The translations under genes and the position numbers were made by a program. A stretch of 64,000 bases of DNA from Xiheimicrobium sp052034585 (lineage in GTDB: Bacteria > Myxococcota > Myxococcia > Myxococcales > Myxococcaceae), in NCBI GenBank assembly GCA_052034585.1, contig JBPOIJ010000022.1:186001-250000 (forward strand). Reading direction: 5' to 3'. Below the pieces are notes generated by a model. It did no database searches. It saw only the letters and a program-made list of their open reading frames with translations, and had not been told where the DNA came from. Below are positions 10,727 to 19,518 of the stretch, in pieces (within the stretch, counting starts at the first letter, position 1; every line of letters begins with the position of its first letter).

Positions 10727-13198
10727 TCACGGACTCAGCGTGATGGAACCATGTGGCCCGCGGCGGAGCTCTTCGACGTCGAACATCATCGGCACCAGCT
10801 CGCCGCGCCGCCAGGCCTCGTATTGATCGCCGTAGTGCTCGGAGCCTGGCCACCCGCTCGAGCCGGTGTCGATCACCCACCAGCCGTGCGCGAGATCGGC
10901 GAGATCGACGACGCTCCGGTAGACCGGCCCCGCCACCACCTTGAACGGGCTCGCCTCGTTGCCGAGATCGAAGTGCGACTTCCACACCGAGTCGAGCTCG
11001 CCGCCAGCCTCCATCTTCGGGAGGTTGACCGTGCCGTCGAGCACTGCCTTGCTGCCGAAGGGGTGCGTCGGCCGGTGCCAATGGAGCGCGCCCCACCGCC
11101 ACCCAGCGACCTCGTCACCGAGCTGCGCGCTCAAGGTCTCGATGGCGCTCGTGAAGGCCGCGCGAATCACCTCGTCTCTGGTCTCCACCGCGGGCGTGGT
11201 GCGGTCGTCCCACACCGGGTGCGCCTCGTCTTCGAACCAGCGATCGGCGGTGTTGGTCGAGTAGCGCTGGGCGAGGAAGAACTTCACCGCGGGCTCGGGC
11301 AGCTCGTCGCTCACCGCCTTCACCACCGCGTTGCGGTAGGTCGAGAAGAAGATCGCCGGCGCGGGATCGTCGGTGCGCGCGTCATGGTTCCAGGTCGACA
11401 GCCGCCCCAACGCTCGCCGCCCGGTCTGGCTCAGGCCGTCGCCCGTGCCCAGCGCCTTCAAGAAGACGGGAAGCACGGTCTTCGCGCGGAGCGACGCGGT
11501 GTCGGAGAGCATCGCGCGAAAGGAGTCGAGATCGTGCTTGGGGTTCGCCTGCGCGAGCTCGGTGATGCGCTGGTGCCGGAACGCGGGCGCGGAGTCGACG
11601 TGGAGCCGCGCGAACTCCGAGGCCGACGGCTCCACCATCAGGTTGTTCGCGTGGACGAGCACCCCGTCGGCGGGATCGATCGCGTGCGCCAGCCGCTCGC
11701 CCTTGGCGAACTCGGTCCACTCGTAGGCCTTCGACCAGCCGGGAATCGGGAACGTGCCCAGGTGGTTGGGCCGCAGCGGCACCTCACCCGAGGCGAACTG
11801 GCCGATGTGCCCGTCGACGTCGGCGACCGTCCAGGTGTTCCAGGTCGAGGGCAGCTCCGCCACCGCCGCGCCGAAGTCTTGAACGCTGGTGGCCTGGTCC
11901 ATTCGCAACAGCGCGCTCATCGCCCGCTCGAGGCCCGTCACCCGCCAGCGAATCGCCACCAAGGGCGAGCCTGGCGGGAAGAGCTGCGGCAGCAGATCGT
12001 TCATCAGCGGCCCGTTGCAGCTCGCGCGGAACCGCACCTTCCGCTCGAGCAGCTCGGCGCCATCGCGGACGCGCATCACCTCGTCGCGGGTGCTGATGGG
12101 GCAGTCGCGCAGCTCGTTCTTCACGAAGCCGGGCCGCGAGGGATCTTCTCGTTCGACGACGAGATCGATCACGTCGCTCATCGTCGAGGTCATGCCCCAC
12201 GCGACCTTCGCGTTGTGTCCCGAGAGCACGAAGGGCACGCCGGGCACGGTGATGCCGATGACGTCGAGGCCCGGTGCCTGGAGGTGTTGCTGGAAGACGA
12301 GGCTCGGCAGGAGGTGGGTGAGGTGCGGGTCGTTCGCCACCATCGGCTTGCCCGACTTCGAGCGCGCACCCGAGACGACCCACGCGTTCGAGGCGCCCTC
12401 CATTGGCATCATCGACTCCCAGGCCGTCGGCGGGATCGAGGTCGTGGCGAGCTTCATCGGAAAGAGGCCGAGCAGCTCCGGCGCGACCGCTGGAGGAAGC
12501 GCGACGGTCGGCGCGGTGGTGGCGATCGATCGCCCTCCGCGCACCGGCTCGTTGGGCGTGAAGCGCTCCATCGGCTCGACGCCGCGGTGCATGGCGAAGA
12601 GGAAGCGGGCGAGCTCCTGTTGGTAGTTGTGGGTGACGCTCCAGATGTTGAGGAGCCCGACGGCGAGCGAGTCGGTCGGCTTCCACGGCTCCGGCTCGAG
12701 GCGCAGCAGGCGGTACTCGATCGGCGTCCACTTCGTGCGCGCGGCGTTGACGCCCTCGGCGAAGGCCTCGAGCACGGCGCGATCGTCGGGCGGCAGCTTG
12801 GCGAAGTCGGCGCTCGCGCGGCCCTCGATGTCCCAGCCGCGCATCGTCTGGTCGTACTCGACGGTGGTGGCGGTCGCGAGCGGCTGCTCTCCGACGATCT
12901 CCGAGACTCGGCCGCGCGCGAGGCGACGCATGAGATCCATCTCGAAGAAGCGCGACCGGGCCTGCATGAAGCCGGTGGCGCGCGCGAGATCGACGAGGGT
13001 CTTCGCCTGGAGGTGCGGCACGCCCTGCGCGTCGAGGGTGACGACGACCGGCGCCGAGAGGCCCTGGAGCTGGAGCGCGCCGTCGGCGGGATCGCGGGGG
13101 TGATCGGGCAGCACCTTGTACCCGACCAACGACATCAGCGCGCAGCTCGACGACGCCGCGAGGAGCAGGACGAGGTGAACCGTTCGCCACCAGTGCAT
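10727..13198 (-). CDS. Penicillin acylase family protein (S45 Ntn-hydrolase)
   Basis: 823 aa, similar in length to S45 proenzymes. The start is ATG 13198, just after the upstream gene's stop and followed by a signal sequence; the open frame extends further upstream but only as Arg-rich antisense-like sequence. The N-terminal part (about 40-265) resembles the alpha subunit. SNAWVV begins at Ser270, the expected N-terminal nucleophile exposed by self-cleavage, followed by the family's GKPMVANDPHL segment. The beta part continues to the C-terminus. Family members cleave amide bonds of penicillins, acyl-homoserine lactones or related N-acyl compounds; the substrate here is unknown. It is the last gene of a tightly packed trio with an outer-membrane barrel and a C45-like hydrolase, suggesting periplasmic processing of an imported amide. 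Confidence 0.9.
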   Translation of the reverse strand: MHWWRTVHLVLLLAASSSCALMSLVGYKVLPDHPRDPADGALQLQGLSAPVVVTLDAQGVPHLQAKTLVDLARATGFMQARSRFFEMDLMRRLARGRVSEIVGEQPLATATTVEYDQTMRGWDIEGRASADFAKLPPDDRAVLEAFAEGVNAARTKWTPIEYRLLRLEPEPWKPTDSLAVGLLNIWSVTHNYQQELARFLFAMHRGVEPMERFTPNEPVRGGRSIATTAPTVALPPAVAPELLGLFPMKLATTSIPPTAWESMMPMEGASNAWVVSGARSKSGKPMVANDPHLTHLLPSLVFQQHLQAPGLDVIGITVPGVPFVLSGHNAKVAWGMTSTMSDVIDLVVEREDPSRPGFVKNELRDCPISTRDEVMRVRDGAELLERKVRFRASCNGPLMNDLLPQLFPPGSPLVAIRWRVTGLERAMSALLRMDQATSVQDFGAAVAELPSTWNTWTVADVDGHIGQFASGEVPLRPNHLGTFPIPGWSKAYEWTEFAKGERLAHAIDPADGVLVHANNLMVEPSASEFARLHVDSAPAFRHQRITELAQANPKHDLDSFRAMLSDTASLRAKTVLPVFLKALGTGDGLSQTGRRALGRLSTWNHDARTDDPAPAIFFSTYRNAVVKAVSDELPEPAVKFFLAQRYSTNTADRWFEDEAHPVWDDRTTPAVETRDEVIRAAFTSAIETLSAQLGDEVAGWRWGALHWHRPTHPFGSKAVLDGTVNLPKMEAGGELDSVWKSHFDLGNEASPFKVVAGPVYRSVVDLADLAHGWWVIDTGSSGWPGSEHYGDQYEAWRRGELVPMMFDVEELRRGPHGSITLSP

Positions 13199-13200
13199 GG

Positions 13201-14403
13201 TCACCAGAACTTCACGACCGCGCGCACTCCGCCAGTGAAAACGTTCGCGGGGCGGGTGAAGCGGCCAGGCACGAGATCTTGGGTGCGGTACGAGGCGTAG
13301 AGCTGCAGCGGCAGGCCCAGGCGAAAGAGGCTCACCGTGCCGGTCAGCTTGAAGAGGTTCTTGTCTCCGGCTTGCCAGAGCTTCTCCCGATCCCAATCCC
13401 AGAGCGGGCTGTTCGACTGCCAGTCGCTCTGCATGGTGGCGACGTAGGTGTAGCTCGCGGTGAGGGTGAGCATCGGCGGCAAGGCGTTCGCCTTCTCGAC
13501 GCTGCCGCCCGAGACGATCGAGGCGCGCGTCGGGCCGATGAAGGGCACCACGTCGACGCTGAGCGTGCCGCCGACCCAATCACCTGGATCGATCCAATAC
13601 GTGTCTCCGACGAAGAAGGCGTTGTTGTTGAGGAGCGGGTTCTTGAGGCCGTGGCCGGCGCGATACTGGCGCGGACGGAACAACGAGTAGAAGAGGTCTG
13701 CGCCGACGTTGAGTCGGTAGACGCCGTATTCGTCGACGAAGAACTGCTTGTCGGCCGCGAGGTGCCCCTCGACGTCTCCGGCCGCGTGGAGCTCCCAGAG
13801 GTTGGTCCCGAGCGACACCGCCTCTTCTGGATCGGCGTTGGTCCCGGTGGGGATCGCGACGTTGAGCTGCGCCGACCAGCGAAAGTGCGTCTCCTTCATC
13901 CACTCGAAGCGGGGCAGCAGGTACTTCCCACCCAGCACGATGTCGGCCAGGCGGAAGCGCGTGTCGACGACCTTGTCGGGGACCTGGGGTTGCCCCATCG
14001 ATGCCGCCCACGACCAGAAGTCCTCGAGCGAGTAGGCGCGGCCCAGCGCCGGTTGGTAGTCGCCCGGCTCCCACGCGATGTTGGTGGTGATCGTCGAGCG
14101 CAGCAGCATCGGCACGTAGAGCCCCACCGAGAGCGAGTCGGTCACCCCGTACATCGCCTGCACCATGATGAAGTCGAGCTCGGCGACGGGGCGGGGACGC
14201 AGGAGGCCCTGGAGCCCGCCGCCCGGCTCGTAGCGGCGCACCTCGTCGATGAGCGAGAGCGGCTGGCGCGAACCACTCCACTGCTTGTCGAGCGAGGTCC
14301 GCAGGTAGCCCACGTCGAGCATGATCGCGCCCTGCGGGAGCACCTGGGTCTCGAGGGCCAACGCCACCGACGGGAGCAGCACCAACCAGAGCGCGCGCTT
14401 CAT
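13201..14403 (-). CDS. Putative outer-membrane beta-barrel protein
   Basis: 400 aa starting at ATG 14403, which overlaps the upstream TGA by 4 nt (ATGA). A signal peptide (MKRALWLVLLPSVALA) is followed by alternating polar and aromatic stretches typical of beta strands, such as YGVTDSLSVGLYVPML, and the protein ends in an aromatic residue (VVKFW), the usual C-terminal signature of outer-membrane barrels. It resembles the phenol-degradation meta-pathway barrel family loosely; I cannot assign a substrate. It sits between two Ntn-hydrolase genes, so it may carry their substrate or product across the outer membrane, which is inferred only from context. Confidence 0.7.
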   Translation of the reverse strand: MKRALWLVLLPSVALALETQVLPQGAIMLDVGYLRTSLDKQWSGSRQPLSLIDEVRRYEPGGGLQGLLRPRPVAELDFIMVQAMYGVTDSLSVGLYVPMLLRSTITTNIAWEPGDYQPALGRAYSLEDFWSWAASMGQPQVPDKVVDTRFRLADIVLGGKYLLPRFEWMKETHFRWSAQLNVAIPTGTNADPEEAVSLGTNLWELHAAGDVEGHLAADKQFFVDEYGVYRLNVGADLFYSLFRPRQYRAGHGLKNPLLNNNAFFVGDTYWIDPGDWVGGTLSVDVVPFIGPTRASIVSGGSVEKANALPPMLTLTASYTYVATMQSDWQSNSPLWDWDREKLWQAGDKNLFKLTGTVSLFRLGLPLQLYASYRTQDLVPGRFTRPANVFTGGVRAVVKFW

Positions 14404-16220
14404 GGCACCAGCTCCGTCGGTTGGAAGGCCGCCTCGGTCGCCGGCACCGAGCCCATCGCCGAGTGCACGACCCGCGCCTTCAGATCGAGCACCACCGCGT
14501 TCATGCTGTCGGAGCGATCGAGCACCTCCGGCTCGGCGAGCAGCGTCTGCAGCCACTGGCGATCGACTGGCTCGGTGCGCGCGGCGAGGCGGCGGGAGAC
14601 GTTGTCCATCACTCGCCGGCTGCGGAAGAAGAAGCCAGACCAGAAGCGCTGCGGCACCACCTTCTGGCCAGCGAGGGTGAGGGTGATGCTGTCTTCGACG
14701 TTGCGAGTGAAGGACGAGCCCACCACGAGGTCGTCATCGGAGAGGCTCGAGTAGCGCTGCACCGTCGGGTCGAGATCGCTCGGGGTGTAGCGGTAGACGC
14801 CGCCCTGCCCTTGCCGAAAGACGTCGGAGTCCATCTCGACGACCTCGAGGCCTCCGCGATCGTCGGCCACCGTGCAGTTCCACCCGTAGACGGGGTCGAC
14901 CTCGGCGATCGCCTCGGCCGCCTCGGACGCGCTCGTCGCCTTCTCGAGCACCCGCTTGACGATGAAGCCCGTCGGGGTGCCGCTCGCCACCAGCTTCGCC
15001 TTGCTGAGATCGACCACCTGATCGAGCACCGAGCCCACCACCGAGTTGTCGAGCGTGTCGGACGGGTTGCAGGCGATGCCGACGCCGCGCTCGTTGAGGC
15101 CCGAGTAGCCGTAGACGACGCCCGCCCAACCGATGGTGGTGTACGCCGGGCCGGTCTCGGGGTGATGGACGATGGCGATGGTGTGCTTGTGCGCGGTGTT
15201 GGCGTCGAGCAACGCGAAGCTGTGCGCGAGCAGCGGCGAGGTCGCGCGAGCCCCTTTCACCCCGAGCGCGAACGGCGGCGGCCGGGTGCGGTTGTCGGTG
15301 AGCGGAGGGCGGCTGATCGCGCGCGGCTGGATCCCGGCGCCGCGGGTGGTGACGACGAGCTCTTCGTCGCGGCGAAAGCTGGCGTGGGGAGGGCCGGGCA
15401 CTTCGATGATCTTCGCGTCGCCCGCCGAGAGCACGAAGGTGACGACCGACGCGGCCGGGAGCGGCTCGGTGGGCCGCCAGGTGACCTGGAGCCTCGTCGC
15501 GTCGAGCGGTACGAGCTCGAGCGTCGGCGCGCCCGAGACGTAGAGGTCTTGGTTCACCCGCACCCGCACCGTCTGGGGATCGACCCCGTCGGGATCGGTC
15601 AACACGAAACGAACGCCGGTGGTCACCTCGATCTCGACGGCCGCGGCGAAGATCTGCGGCACGTACGGCTTGATCACCCCTTCATCGGTCTCGTCCGCTC
15701 GCCCGTCGCCCGAGTTGTCGACGCCGTCGCTGCCGACTCCGAGGAACTCGACCGACTCGATGACTGGCGCGCGCCCCTGCCGAATCGCCAGGCCGATGCC
15801 GCGGACCGCGAGGGTGGTGTCGACGAAGGTGTTGAGGACGAGCGCTTCTTCGTAGGTGAGCCCCGACCCGTCGGCGATGCCGCGCAGCTCGTCCTTCCCG
15901 GCGCGGCCCAGGTTCCGCTCGACGTTCTTCGCCGAGTCGAGGAGCAGCTCGTAGGCGAAGCGGCCCTCCTGGTAGCGCTCGAGCTTGTACTCGGCGAGCA
16001 GGCTGGCGATGTCTGGCTGCTCGCGCGAGAGGTAGGGGAAGAGCGAGTTGGTGAGCAGCGTGGTGTAGAAGCTGCGGATCTTCGAGCGCAGCTGAGTGCC
16101 GTGCTGCAGGCCCCGATCGTAGGCCGAGCCGCGCACGACGATCGTCTCTCGGGTGGGCGGTTGGGTCGCCGGCGCACAGGCAACGAAGAGGAGGAGGAGG
16201 AGGAGCGGGAGTGACCTCAC
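14400..16220 (-). CDS. C45-type (acyl-CoA:6-APA acyltransferase-like) Ntn-hydrolase lipoprotein, apparently without catalytic Cys
   Basis: 606 aa from GTG 16220. The signal peptide has a run of six Leu and a lipobox ending at Cys15, so it should be a lipoprotein. Residues about 27-130 match the helical start of C45 hydrolases (VRGSAYDRGLQHG). The core resumes at 330-385 (LLAHSF, then GYSGLNERGVGIACN), but an insert of about 180 residues separates them: a Ca-binding-like linker (DGVDNSGDGRADETDEG) and an Ig-like segment. The family's nucleophilic Cys should lie just before the LLAHSF region; no Cys occurs between residues 16 and 383, and ARATS stands at 324-328. It may use Thr or Ser, or be inactive. 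The gene is coupled by a 4-nt overlap to the barrel gene and then to a penicillin acylase gene. Confidence 0.75.
   Translation of the reverse strand: MRSLPLLLLLLFVACAPATQPPTRETIVVRGSAYDRGLQHGTQLRSKIRSFYTTLLTNSLFPYLSREQPDIASLLAEYKLERYQEGRFAYELLLDSAKNVERNLGRAGKDELRGIADGSGLTYEEALVLNTFVDTTLAVRGIGLAIRQGRAPVIESVEFLGVGSDGVDNSGDGRADETDEGVIKPYVPQIFAAAVEIEVTTGVRFVLTDPDGVDPQTVRVRVNQDLYVSGAPTLELVPLDATRLQVTWRPTEPLPAASVVTFVLSAGDAKIIEVPGPPHASFRRDEELVVTTRGAGIQPRAISRPPLTDNRTRPPPFALGVKGARATSPLLAHSFALLDANTAHKHTIAIVHHPETGPAYTTIGWAGVVYGYSGLNERGVGIACNPSDTLDNSVVGSVLDQVVDLSKAKLVASGTPTGFIVKRVLEKATSASEAAEAIAEVDPVYGWNCTVADDRGGLEVVEMDSDVFRQGQGGVYRYTPSDLDPTVQRYSSLSDDDLVVGSSFTRNVEDSITLTLAGQKVVPQRFWSGFFFRSRRVMDNVSRRLAARTEPVDRQWLQTLLAEPEVLDRSDSMNAVVLDLKARVVHSAMGSVPATEAAFQPTELVP
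16188..16205 (-). repeat. (GAG)6 trinucleotide tract in a signal-peptide core
   Basis: Six GAG units on the plus strand encode the Leu run (CTC)6 in the signal peptide of the C45-like lipoprotein. Slippage would add or remove whole Leu codons without changing frame. Confidence 0.8.
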
Positions 16221-16310
16221 GAGGCTCCATCTCGCTCAGGTTGACGCCGCAAACCAGTCTTCATCGCGCATCCATTTCGGAGCGATTGGGAGCGGTGCTC
16301 CAGCCGCGAC

Positions 16311-18251
16311 TCACTCGTGGGCGAGCCGGTCGAGGACCCAGACCCGGACCAGCCCGTCGGGGCTGCAGGAGATGAAGCGTCTGCCGTCGGGATGAACGGC
16401 GTGACAGGAAAGGAACTGGTGGGCGACTTCGAGCCTTCCGTTGCGCCACCGTGGTGCGACGCGAGACCGAGCGTCTGGCGCGTAGGAACTGACGACCGGA
16501 GAGGCAGTCAGCGGCACCTCTGCGCCCGTCTTGAGATCGAACGCCGTGCACCCGCGCCCATCGCATGTCCAGAGCTGACGCCCATCGTCGCTGAAGCCGA
16601 AGGCGTGGGATTCGAGCCACCGCCCGCCACCGGGCAGCGCCTTGCCGCCCATCGTGTGCACGACCAGCTCGGACTCCCCTCCGGCAAAGAGAGAAGCGGC
16701 GACCGCGTCTGCACCTCGCGTGAATGACGATTCGATCACTTCGGCGCCGCCGCCGAACCTGCCGAAGGTCGGGTCGAGCGCACGCCTCGAGAGGAGCGTG
16801 CCCCGCTTCGCGTCGAGCGCCGCGAGTTCCCCGTGCGCATCGAGCACGTACAGTCGCCCGTTGGCTGAGAAGCCGATGGAACGAATGAGGGCCGCCGATC
16901 GCTTCACCGAGAACGAACGCGTGCCGGTCTTCAGGTCCCAGAGTTCGACGACGCTCCTCCCGTCAGGAGGTCCGCTCAAGTCCGAGGCCGTGTCGGCCGC
17001 GCTGCCAACCGCCACCGTCCGACCGTCGAGCGAGAACGCCACCGAAGTCAGGGCGAAGTCCAGGCCCTCGCGCAGCACCCTCGGCGAGCCATCGCTGAGG
17101 GACCATGACACGAGTCGGCCATCGGAACCGGCGGTCGCAATCGTCGCACCGTCAGGAGAGAGCGCGAGCGCGAGCACCTCGCCGAGGTGCCCGTCGCCGT
17201 GAGGCTGCCAGCGGCTCCGCTCCAGGTCCCATTGCAGGACCTGGTTGTCGGCGACGACCCAGACGCTCTTCCCATCCGCGCTGAAGGCACCTCGACGAGG
17301 CTGCAGGGGCAACCTCGGCAGGTCGGCGCGCTGGCTGAAGTCGGAGAGCGCGAGCACCTGGAGGTGCTTCGACTCGGAGAACACCAGCACCGAATCGTCG
17401 GTCGGCGAGAGGTCGCACGAGCGCACCTCCTCGTCGAGGTGGCGACGAACGAGATCGGCTCCATTGGCTGGGTCGAGCAGCACCATCGCGCTCTCGTGGT
17501 GCTGCGCATCTGGTTCGGCGACGAGCAGCCGGCCCTTCTTGTCGAACGCGAGACACTCGACCGGCGTTCGCAGGGTACGAACCCAGGTGCGCCGCCCGGT
17601 CGCCAGGTCGAACCCGCGAAGCGCGAAGCTGGTCGAGGCGACGAGGGTTCGCTCGTCAGGAGAGATCGCGACTGCAGTCGCGGCAGTCTCGAAGGGTGTC
17701 GAGAGTTCCTCCAAGAGCAGGGTGCGCGGCTCGGCGCCAAACACCAACACCGCGGGTGGCGATAGTTGGGCACAGGTGGGCCTCGAGGCGCTCCCTCCGA
17801 TCAACCCAAGGCAGCTCGGCAACGGCGCGGGCACCTCGTGGCCATCGGGACTCCACCAGCGCGTCCTGCGGCCCTCGAACGCGATGGCACCGAGGGTCTC
17901 GCCGAAGAACCGGGCATCCGATCCTCCCGAGGGGACTTCGAAGCTCAGCTCACCGTCCGGCAGGCTCCACACCCGAATCGACTCCTCCTGGGTGGTCACC
18001 ATGCGCGTGCGCGAGGCGTTCAGCGCAAAGCCGTACGTGTAGCCGGTGTTGCGAAGACCCGGATTCCCCAGGACGAGGGCGGGAGAATCACCTCCATCGA
18101 GTGGCAGCGCGTTCACCGCCGGCCACGACAACGTTGGCGTCGGCGTCGCGGGCCCGGCATCTCGAACGGGTGGTCGCGGCGCCCGACAGCCTGCGCACAG
18201 CGCCAGCGTCAGCGTCAGCGTCAGCGAGAAAATGGTGCTCGTGGCGCGCAT
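16311..18251 (-). CDS. WD40-like beta-propeller lipoprotein
   Basis: 646 aa. The signal peptide has a Thr-Leu repeat and a lipobox (CAGC, Cys22 region), so it is a predicted lipoprotein. The rest is a chain of blades with recurring ISPDERTLVAS, LSPDGATIATAGSDGR and FSLDGRTVAVGSA patterns followed by W-D or W-S positions (VWSLPDG, LVSWSLSDG, VELWDLKTG), typical of WD40/quinoprotein-like propellers. It ends with a further blade, ISCSPDGLVRVW. There is no catalytic motif; such proteins are usually binding platforms. By eye it is somewhat less GC-biased than neighbours. It is preceded by a possible 33-codon ORF and lies about 90 bp upstream of the C45-like gene on the same strand. Confidence 0.85.
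   Translation of the reverse strand: MRATSTIFSLTLTLTLALCAGCRAPRPPVRDAGPATPTPTLSWPAVNALPLDGGDSPALVLGNPGLRNTGYTYGFALNASRTRMVTTQEESIRVWSLPDGELSFEVPSGGSDARFFGETLGAIAFEGRRTRWWSPDGHEVPAPLPSCLGLIGGSASRPTCAQLSPPAVLVFGAEPRTLLLEELSTPFETAATAVAISPDERTLVASTSFALRGFDLATGRRTWVRTLRTPVECLAFDKKGRLLVAEPDAQHHESAMVLLDPANGADLVRRHLDEEVRSCDLSPTDDSVLVFSESKHLQVLALSDFSQRADLPRLPLQPRRGAFSADGKSVWVVADNQVLQWDLERSRWQPHGDGHLGEVLALALSPDGATIATAGSDGRLVSWSLSDGSPRVLREGLDFALTSVAFSLDGRTVAVGSAADTASDLSGPPDGRSVVELWDLKTGTRSFSVKRSAALIRSIGFSANGRLYVLDAHGELAALDAKRGTLLSRRALDPTFGRFGGGAEVIESSFTRGADAVAASLFAGGESELVVHTMGGKALPGGGRWLESHAFGFSDDGRQLWTCDGRGCTAFDLKTGAEVPLTASPVVSSYAPDARSRVAPRWRNGRLEVAHQFLSCHAVHPDGRRFISCSPDGLVRVWVLDRLAHE
18204..18226 (-). 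repeat. CAGCGT hexanucleotide tandem repeat in a signal peptide
   Basis: Three full CAGCGT units plus CAGCG encode alternating Thr-Leu in the signal peptide of the WD40-like lipoprotein. Changes in copy number would lengthen or shorten the hydrophobic core in frame. Confidence 0.8.
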
Positions 18252-18259
18252 TCACCACC

Positions 18260-18361
18260 TCAGTGCTTCTTGGTGCGAAGAAACCGAACAAACCTCAGCC
18301 TCGCGTTCAACTCCGCCTCCACTTCGTCCATGGAGAGGGGTCGATCGAAGGACTCTGACAT
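18260..18361 (-). CDS. Possible small protein (33 aa)
   Basis: ATG at 18361 opens 33 codons (start MSESFDRPLSMDEVE, end RFLRTKKH) and stops 8 bases before the WD40-like gene's start. GGAGG lies 10 bases upstream of the ATG. The peptide has an acidic N-terminal half and a basic, amphipathic C-terminal half. It could be a small protein, a leader peptide or a chance frame. I recognise no family. Confidence 0.35.
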   Translation of the reverse strand: MSESFDRPLSMDEVEAELNARLRFVRFLRTKKH

Positions 18362-18404
18362 TGCCGGTGAGCCTCCCGTGCGTCAGTCGTGGGAATCGAG
18401 CCGA

Positions 18405-19466
18405 CTACTCGGTCGCGACCTTGATGACGCCGCGAGCGACCGCCTCGACGATGCCCGCGAAGAAAGCGCCGTTCAGGGTGAGCCCGTCGCTCTGCGAGAC
18501 GAGCCCCGTCGCCTCGAGCGCGGCGATCGCGTCTTCGGGGATCTCGCCTTCGCCACCGACCGCGAGCAGCTCGCACAAGGAGCGCTCGGCCGGGGTCATC
18601 GCCGCCACCAAGGTGCGCAGCGCGACGTCGATGAGCGCCTGGCCTTCGTCGATCGCGGCGAGCTCGTCGAGGTTCACCAGCGCGTCGATCGCCTCGGGCG
18701 CGACGACTCCAGTGAAGCCCTTGGGGAGCTTCATCGCCGCCAGCGCGCAGAAGGTGACGATCTCCCACGGGCGGTTGCCGGAGATCTCCGCGAGCGCGCC
18801 GAGCGCCTCGTCGGCGAAGGTGACGCCATGCTTCTGGGCGGGCACGTTCACCAGCGTCACCAACTCGTCGTCGGCGATGGGCGGCACGAAGGCCGACGCC
18901 ATGCCGGGCCGCTGCACCACCGCGGTCTCGATGAGGGCGTCGACGGCTCGGTGGTGCTCCACCGCCATCGCCACTCGCACGTTCTTGGGCGTGGTCAGCA
19001 CCGTGTCGAGCAGCGTCACCATGCGCTCGTTCCCCAGCGTCGCCAGCACCGCGACCTCGTCGAGGCCGATGAAGATCGGCGCGGCCAGCTCTCCCAAGAT
19101 GGTCAGCGGCGCCTTGGGGTCGGCCTTGAGCTCCGAGGCGCCGACGCGGGCGAGGAACTCGGTCACCTTCTTGGTCAGCCGCGCGAGCACCGCCTCGACC
19201 GACTGCGGCACCCCGTCGTCGCGCTCGGGATCGCGCAGGTCGAGGAAGATCGCCGCGCCGCCAGTCCGCTCGCAGGCGCGCTGGAGAATGCCCTTGAGCA
19301 TCGTCGTCTTCCCCGCCCGGGCGAAGCCGCGCACGCAGACGTGGTTGCCGCCGGTCAGCTGGGCGGCGAGCTCGTCTTCGAGCCCCTTGCGCGCGCGCAG
19401 CGCCTCCTGCGGTCCGTCGTAGAGGAGATCGAGGAACGTTTCGGCCAGAGGATGCAGCTCGGACAT
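18405..19466 (-). CDS. P-loop (AAA/STAND-like) ATPase of unknown role
   Basis: The likely start is ATG 19466 (MSELHPLAETFLDLLYDGPQ), giving 353 aa; an in-frame ATG 33 bases upstream adds unlikely residues. The Walker A is GFARAGKT (about residues 48-55), followed by a Walker B-like hydrophobic strand (IFIGLDE, about 143-149). The C-terminal third resembles the winged-helix region of STAND/AAA ATPases (LIDVALRTLVAAMTPAERSLCELLAVGGEGEIPEDAI). There are no membrane segments, so it should be cytoplasmic. It may be a regulatory or switch ATPase; no partner effector is fused or adjacent. Confidence 0.75.
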   Translation of the reverse strand: MSELHPLAETFLDLLYDGPQEALRARKGLEDELAAQLTGGNHVCVRGFARAGKTTMLKGILQRACERTGGAAIFLDLRDPERDDGVPQSVEAVLARLTKKVTEFLARVGASELKADPKAPLTILGELAAPIFIGLDEVAVLATLGNERMVTLLDTVLTTPKNVRVAMAVEHHRAVDALIETAVVQRPGMASAFVPPIADDELVTLVNVPAQKHGVTFADEALGALAEISGNRPWEIVTFCALAAMKLPKGFTGVVAPEAIDALVNLDELAAIDEGQALIDVALRTLVAAMTPAERSLCELLAVGGEGEIPEDAIAALEATGLVSQSDGLTLNGAFFAGIVEAVARGVIKVATE

Positions 19467-19518
19467 GACGGCCCCTTGATACACCAGCCCGGCCGCCACG
19501 CACGTGCTTGTCGACGAA

